From Endomychus coccineus (taxonomy: Eukaryota > Arthropoda > Insecta > Coleoptera > Endomychidae): a stretch of DNA of 64,000 bases. The position numbers and the translations under genes were made by a program. Positions 57,469 through 64,000 of the stretch are shown one piece after another. Each line of letters opens with the position of its first letter. Within the stretch, counting starts at the first letter, position 1. The stretch lies in assembly GCA_958510875.1 (NCBI GenBank), contig OY294069.1, positions 182,821,112 to 182,885,111 of the forward strand. The letters run 5' to 3'. A model generated the notes under the pieces. That model was not told the DNA's origin and did no database searches. It worked only from the letters and a program-made list of their open reading frames with translations.

Positions 57469-58945
57469 TTCGTAAATGTTCAATTGAAACTCTCACGATA
57501 CACTTGTTAAATATGCGAACACACTTGACGTAAAGTTAACAAAGAACCAAGAGAAATAAACAAACACCATGTGTTTCCCAGCAACGTCTTGTTATGATTT
57601 GCTTGTAACAATTACTTTGTCACCAAAAGTGAATACATGGTATTCAGGGAAAACTGAGATGTGCATATATTCAACCTTCTATTTATCTACTTTCCCTCCA
57701 TAGGAAATCGGTGGTAAGTAATCTTATTTACAATAGGTAAATCAAATATAGTGGAAGGGGAACTCCGATTGTCGTGATAAGCTTAACGGAACTAATACGC
57801 CGTTAATAAGAGGTAAGTAGCATTTTTTACTCTAAATTGCCGAATGAATGGCAATTAAAATGTGATTTCAGTTAATTTGATAAGAATTTATTGATTTTTA
57901 CTTCATGTTAGTTTATTATGATTGATGAACGGTATAAATAACACCGTTTTCACTTTTACTACTATTTAACAATAAATTCATGGTAAATCACATAAAAAAC
58001 AATGTTATTTGTTTCGTTTATCGATTGAAAAGAATTGACAATAATAATGGAATCATTTTCTCGATAAACGTTTTAACATTGAAGCTAAATTAAGGTACTG
58101 TAGACGTACCTCGAATTCAAAGAAATACACGTTGCCATGGCAATCTAAATGTGTTTTGTAAGAGTACGTTTTTTCTATAAATTCTCGAAATTATGTATTG
58201 AAAATTTTTTTCAAAGTTCCTCAAAAAACATCAATTTTAGTGGTATAGTACCTCAAATCTTTTTTAATCAGAATCAATCGGTCAATATGATGGTAGAATA
58301 AAAGGTATCGGCTTATATTTGAATAAATAAAGTTGTTGAGATTTTAAATTTGTTATACTATAGCTATAGAAAAGTTAAAACACTATCCTATTTTAATACT
58401 TTCAAACTTTTCTTCCACATTTCATAGCTTAATGAAACATTGGTGAGCTACAAAAATCATTAACTTTTATGAATCAGTTTTGAAGATAATTGCAATAAAC
58501 TAGATGCATGCAAACGCTATTTATCTCAAATTATAACAGAGAATCAAGATATGGTTATATTATCAAACTCATTATTAGTTTTAACGAAGATGCCATGCTT
58601 GCAAAAAAATAGAGGTGTTCCATCTAAAATAACACAGTTGGATATAAACTTTCGGTATAGGATTGAACATATTTTAGAATATTAAATGCTTTCTAAAAAG
58701 ACATTCTATGAAAAATTCGAAACGATATTCCTATTAAGTCTGAATATAGATAAAAGAACTATTCTATTGGTTAATTGATGAATTAATGATTTCTTATATG
58801 CCTACTTTATTCTCGAATTTTCTTCTGAAACTCTTACTCTGTTTTACCATTTGAAAACTATCTGAAGAGTTTTCCAATTAGTGTGAATGTTGATGATAAT
58901 TGCTTTGGAATGTAAATTTCAAACCTCGATGCGACAATCATGTGT
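57469..58945. other. Upstream of the first visible NOS coding exon, unassigned
   Basis: May contain the NOS 5' UTR or a large upstream intron. I could not identify a promoter, start site or further exon. AT-rich throughout. Confidence 0.35.
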
Positions 58946-58949
58946 TTAG

Positions 58950-59490
58950 TACATTGTGTCAAGTTGACATGGACAGATATATAATTCAACCAAGCTTAGA
59001 AATTGTTCGTATTTACCATCATAATACGTGTTCAGTTCGCCAGGCATTTCACGTGGAAATTTATGCTCAACATAATGGAGATAAGTCAACAAATGTGCTT
59101 TGTCGGGTTGCAAGATTTGAGATCAATATTGCTGCTGTAACGCAAAGTTGAGATGATCTGAAGCTTTCTCTTCCGATTACGTACAGAATTTTTCATGCAG
59201 ATTTTCATCTTCTGAAGGCTTATAAAGATCAAATAACTATAAAACTGATACCAGATGATCATCGTTTGCGTCTGAATTTCGCGAGCTTGGCTCTTGAGCC
59301 GTTGGAAGCCGATTTTGCAAAAGAGATATATTTTCCACTGAAGCTTATTTCTGACTCAATAGGGTTGTATATACACGCATAACTGTAAGATTTGGCCTGA
59401 AGAAGGTCATGCACCGTTTTTCGATTTTTATACTCAAGGCGTGACCTTACTTTTTTTGAAGGCGGTACGTGAATAAATTTCGTCTAAGCT
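58950..59490 (+). pseudogene. Tc1/mariner-type transposase relic
   Basis: The plus strand reads LEIVRIYHHNTCSVRQAFHV and YAQHNGDKSTNVLCRVARFE, the N-terminal helix-turn-helix of an insect mariner-like family. Then come LPITYRIFHADFHLLKAYKD, and later NCKIWPEEGHAPFFDFYTQG and VTLLFLKAV, resembling the catalytic region. Stops and shifts are present and the acidic triad is not preserved. Terminal repeats were not found. Confidence 0.55.
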
Positions 59491-61080
59491 GAGAAATTTA
59501 ATTGTAATAAAACTGAAACATATGATGGTGATGTATGGGGAAGCAATGTTCGATACGGAAAACCAACAACCAATAAACCAATAAAATCCACAATGAAATA
59601 ACTTCTCGATGGTTAACGAATATTTAAATTGTGATTTATTGTGGAAGATTTATGAAAGACTTCCTATGTTTTCAGTGGCACATGATTGCGTGAATGTTTC
59701 ATGTTTTACTCGCCATCATGTGATTTCAATACATTCATTCCCAATTCTACTCGTGTCCTAATAATAAATAAATAAACACAAGCTATCTGCTGACTATATC
59801 ACATGTTCTTGATGAATCGAGAATGTCCAGATTACTAATTCTAGTTCCTGCTCATACGAACGGTTGATAAACATATATTACAATTAAATTGCCTTTCGCA
59901 AATGAAGTAAAACAATGTAAATACCTTCTTATAGAAGCAACACATAGACGCTTTTGGTTCCAAAGTGGAATTTGCTGCAAACATTTCAGCAAAAAGGATG
60001 ACTTTTTCTTATGGTGTAGTAACCAGTGTGCCATCAATTTTTATTAGGGGAGGGCATGAAATGGGAGTGGAATTTATATCAATTGCTTCGGCGAAAGCCA
60101 AAACGAAGGGGCATTCGATAAACTTTGATCTGATGTTGGCATTATATGCCTCTTATTGATTATTGATCTTAGTAAAAGCGTTACAAACTTTGTTGTGATT
60201 CCTCTTCCTTGTATTAATTTATGTAAATTGCTGTTATATCGATATAACAATATGATTATTTACAGGTACTGTCATGAAAATTCCCTATGTTTATTAAATT
60301 ATAGAAACAATGAATCAATGCGGTTATTGGGCTGTACGTGTAGGATGTAAGGTATCTATTGTTTTACGTGCACTTTTTATTACTATGAAATCATCTTCTG
60401 ATTTAATTTGCGAGGATTCGAAAACAAATCCAACGAAATCGTTCTTCACATTAAGAAAAGTAACTTGAAAATCCTGTGAACTATCTTATTCACTTCTTGA
60501 TATTTGAAGGGTTTGACTGAAGGTTTATCACTATTCTGTTGCTGTAAAATAAAAATGGTTAGACAAAGTAATATATTATGGGCACATAATGGTTTTATTC
60601 TTGCAAATGTTTGAAATTATTCTGATCAGTTCACAATTGATGAAAAAAAAAAATTGTACACTTTAGTTAACTCTTTATTTTTCTTTGCATCACTATGCCA
60701 ATTTTGTTCCACATTGTTTTGATATTGGAATTTTTATAGTCTTCTACATTCTATTTTCCCCTTTCAAATTCATACTCCTTCAAAATACCGGAAGTTTTAT
60801 GGTGTATTGTCATCCCACGCGTAGTTCATTTATGCTAAAAATGATCGAAATTGTTCCCAAATTGATACTTTACTTATTATAGTATTCTTACAAGAAATTA
60901 GTTGATTTTCTTACTGATTTCAACGGCGGACGAAGAAATAAACCGTTGTTGATTCAATTGTAAGATTTTCTTGTTAATTGATGACAAGTCAAATTAATAA
61001 TATAAGTGGCCTTACTAATAATTCTTGACCCAGGTATGAATTATATATAAATTCTCGCGAAAAAAGGTCTCCCTAACACA
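59491..61080. other. Unassigned sequence with one weak coding trace
   Basis: Mostly unrecognised. On the minus strand, 60546 to about 60310 starts after an acceptor-like TTTTATTTTACAG and reads KPSVKPFKYQEVNK. After a frame change it reads SQDFQVTFLNVKNDFVGFVF and ESSQIKSEDDFIVIKS. The composition looks protein-like, but the frame shift and lack of a known family leave it as a possible gene relic only. Confidence 0.3.
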
Positions 61081-63310
61081 TACGCTTTTTATTTTTGTCT
61101 TTACGTATGTTTCGGTCTCACTACCATCATAAGAAGACGTATCAATGTCAAAAACGTGATTTCTTAAAGCTAATTGTATCAGCACAAAGAGTCCTTATCG
61201 CACCAATAGATATGAACATTAGGCATGATACAGATAGAAAAATGAAACTCCCTGGTTTACTAAAGATGTTTGGTCTCAACCTTATCATCCCTTCAATTCA
61301 ATTGTACCAACAAGTTATAAAAAAACGTGTTATAAACAGTCTTACAGATCGCGCTGTTAAATTGTCCCAACCAGAGGATCTCCAAAAATTTAAAAATTAT
61401 TCGTAGTACATTGAAAATGAATGACCACCCAAAAACATTTTTCAATCTCATCATTGATGAAAGAATGAACAAAATCTATAATCGAATGTCATATACAAAT
61501 AGCATAAACGGTAACACAGATAATTTTATAACATTACCATACATTCCGGAGACCTCAGAGAAGATTGAGAAATCTTAAAAAAACTATGATATAAATATTG
61601 CGCATAAATCTACTAACTGTCTTGGGGAATATTTTTCAAATCTAAAACCTTTAATAACTAAAGACAAACAAACCTACACAGTATACTAATTAAATTGTTT
61701 AGATTGCGGTGGGAGTTATACAGAAATCTCTAAGCGATACTTACAAAAAAGAATTCATGGCCATAAGTAGGTATAGTACAAGGAACAAAAACTTCCGCCG
61801 CCCTTGCTAAACACTGTTTTTATTATAACCATTAATTCGATTACAAATATAATATGTTGATATTTTAACTAAGGAAATACATGCTTATGAAAGATCTATT
61901 CTGGAGATGATTCACATGAAACGTAACTCCAAGTCTGTAATTCATAGAACAGACATTCAATCTCAAGTCAGATTTGAAGCCCTTGCAAATTCCTACATGC
62001 GTCTTTATAATGTTAAAAGTATATTTTGGGTAGAACGCTCAAATAGCAATATTTCTAATAGGGTGTGACAACCTTTTACTATTACCTCATAAATCTTTAA
62101 CATCTGGTTCGAAAGTGGATACTTGAGTGTTATATTTTTTGGATTCAGTCGTAGTGTTAAGAAATCCCGTTTTAGACATTGATACGTCACAGTGGCGGAA
62201 CTTCAATTTTTTGGCCCCCCCGCAAAATATTATTCGGTCCCCTACTACAAAAGAAACACAGATTTTTATAGATATTTTTATTAAAAAATAACAAAAAGGA
62301 ACAAAATTGCATTATTAACAATTAAAAATTAAGAAAAGAAAATATATTTAAAATTTAAAATCCTTCCTCCTGGATTTCAAATTTGCAAAATCTCTAATCA
62401 CATCTTTTATTTCCATATTTGAATTAAAAAATAAAGCTGAAAATATAACTTACCTACTTTCACAGTTCACACTTAATATTTATTTAATATTTTGTAACGA
62501 ATTCGAGTTGAATGCAAATTTCAAAGTTACCCACACATTCACAAGATATAGGTATCTTAAAATTAACAAACTTAAAATCTAATAGAAAAGTAGAAAAGGG
62601 TGGAGTTTACAAATTGGTAGGTTTTTTTTGGTGACAGGAAGGAAGTGGTGGAAAACATGCTATTACTGAGGAATGTGTAAGAAGAAAGGTTCAAATACTT
62701 CAAATGGAAAAACCCGAATTGTCGATGCGCCAAGAAATGGACATAAATAACGTCTGGAGAGGTATCATAAATAATAAATATTTGGGTTTGTACAGTTCTG
62801 AAAACATGAAACAAACCTACCGGAGGGGTCGAGACGGTGACGAGACGGTTGTAAAATTGGGAAGTACATACATAATTAAATAATATAAAATTATATATAG
62901 TGGCGTTAATTAGCGACGTAACACTGTCACTGATCAACCTACCCAAACAATTTTCGACAACTGCTCTGAAGAGTGTCAGAGAGGGTCCTTTTTCTTTGTT
63001 TCCTGGCAGCCGAGTCAGTGCGTCAAAACAAAGCAATGACAAACTGATGTGGGAAGTTGCAATACTTGCTAAGGGTTTTAAAATGTTTTGTATTAGAATT
63101 GTTTTGTTTTTTTGCGCTTGCTGGTAAAGTCGGTTATCAGTTTCGAGAATGTTTCACTCTTTTCATGATGCATTTGGGCCCCTATAGCTCTGCCCCCCCC
63201 CCCCCGCGTTGCGGGGTCCCGCGCATTGTAGTTCCGCCACTGATACGTCATCTGATGTTGGTCGTGAGACCGAAACGTACGTAAAGACGAAAATCATAAG
63301 CGTTGGCTGT
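61080..63310 (+). pseudogene. Penelope-like element with inverted left end, split by a hAT insertion
   Basis: The left part (61235-61080) is a minus-strand copy of the element's 3' region, including a decayed hammerhead-like core at 61133-61110. From about 61255 the plus strand carries degraded PLE coding: KKRVINSLTDRAVKLSQPED, later the C-terminal [20 protein letters not shown] and [16 protein letters not shown]. The 3' non-coding region is interrupted at 62189 and continues at 63243 with ATACGTCATCTGATG, a GGTC-GTGA-GACC hairpin, GAAA (63272-63275) and the terminal TAAGCGT near 63300. Many stops occur. Confidence 0.7.
62182..63250. mobile_element. Non-autonomous hAT transposon, 1,053 bp, with 8 bp target duplication
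   Basis: The element spans 62190-63242. Its ends are CAGTGGCGGAACT (62190-62202) and the inverted AGTTCCGCCACTG (63230-63242); inverted identity extends to 17 of 18 bases. ATACGTCA directly flanks both sides (62182-62189, 63243-63250), an 8 bp duplication diagnostic of hAT. No transposase motif exists inside; the 156-codon minus frame at 62572-63042 has no family features. A C-run at 63193-63205 and a GCGTTGCGGGGTCCCGCGC hairpin-prone segment lie near the right end. The element must be mobilised in trans. Confidence 0.93.
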
Positions 63311-64000
63311 CAGTCAACAAACACTGAGTACTTCAAATTATTCTAGCTGCAATAATGTAAGCAGTTTATTTATTACAATAATGTTTTGATTTGCCAAAGC
63401 GTAGAAATAAATTTATAATTTGTATTGGTTTTTATTAATGTCATGAATAATCAAAATAATAACTGAACCACCACTTCCAAACATTCGATAAACTATAATT
63501 TCTCAGGGATTTTATTGCTATTTTTTTTGTAACTCTAACAAATCCTACTATCTCTTGAGTCGAAGAATTCTATGACAAACGCATTTGTAGGCTTTGATTA
63601 AATGAAACCTGAAAGTATAAACCAGAAATCGTGATAACATTTGTAATTATAAGGAAGGAACAGAAGGCTAAATACAATACATTGATCGAACGGCTTTCAG
63701 AAATGATTTCGATAAGTTTGTCGAGTCGTGCATATAAAGTCTATCGTTGACTGAAGAACCGGGCCGCGATTCGCGTGTCAAATACAGCTTTGGATACTTG
63801 CTACTCTCACAAAAGCCACTCACTTCAGTCAGGTAGACTCGAATGCACGCACAAAACTCTTGCAAACGTCCATTTTCATACTATACAATCATATTTTGTA
63901 TCTTCTTTACAATGATATCGCCGTCCGATTGTAAGATTAGGAAATTCAAAATTATTTGAGATATCGACTTTACTACATACCACAAAATATGGGCAAATCG
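63311..64000. other. Unassigned right edge
   Basis: No gene, RNA or repeat recognised in this stretch. Confidence 0.35.

Noticed and set aside
62572..63042. 156-codon minus-strand frame inside the hAT element, as a transposase
   Set aside because: It has no hAT dimerisation or catalytic motif. The AT-rich composition gives frames of this length by chance.
1..64000. Endogenous virus or LTR retrotransposon
   Set aside because: No long terminal repeats, protease, integrase or capsid motifs were recognised. The reverse transcriptases are LINE or Penelope type.

Overview
This is eukaryotic, AT-rich, intron-bearing DNA, almost certainly from an insect. A beetle is my guess, but the sequence does not prove it. 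There are no bacterial operons. The window holds two host loci buried in transposable-element debris.

Host genes. (1) A nitric oxide synthase (NOS) gene runs on the minus strand across nearly the whole window. Four coding exons are visible: 57376-57468, 37188-37321, 24576-24738 and 3386-3477. Their phases fit together, and they encode the start of the haem oxygenase domain, including the zinc-site CX4C and the haem-ligand Cys. The introns are about 20.1, 12.4 and 21.1 kb. The rest of the enzyme lies off the left edge. (2) Inside NOS intron 1, on the opposite strand, lie two tandem five-exon copies of a CFAP299 (C4orf22-type, axoneme-associated) gene, at 37705-46150 and 48469-50881. Both are intact, with identical exon phases and about two thirds protein identity. 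The left copy has a 7.2 kb second intron filled by a Penelope-like element (PLE); the right copy's second intron is 676 bp.

Mobile DNA. At least three PLE subfamilies are present. One element (20540-23124) is complete except for one nonsense codon. One (39757-43075) is 5'-truncated but otherwise open, and sits head-to-head with an inverted partial copy. A third insertion (7123-7786) is nearly pure palindrome. These three have 12-13 bp target duplications. Many PLE 3' ends carry a hammerhead-ribozyme-like core. Non-LTR retrotransposons include a full-length two-ORF element (15306-19143) inserted into an older LINE with an 8 bp duplication; its ORF1/ORF2 junction has a canonical -1 slippery heptamer. 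LINE fragments of several other clades are scattered through the window. DNA transposons include a hAT transposase pseudogene (8175-9880), a 1,053 bp non-autonomous hAT inside a PLE (62190-63242), a mariner/Tc-type relic (58950-59490) and two inverted-repeat units of unknown type.

Layout. 1-24.5 kb is NOS intron 3 with LINE/PLE/hAT relics and the two best-preserved retroelements. 24.7-37.2 kb is intron 2 with inverted-repeat units and LINE debris. 37.3-57.4 kb is intron 1 with the CFAP299 pair, a young PLE and an old LINE. 57.5-64 kb is sequence 5' of the first visible NOS exon, with a mariner relic and the PLE-plus-hAT nest.
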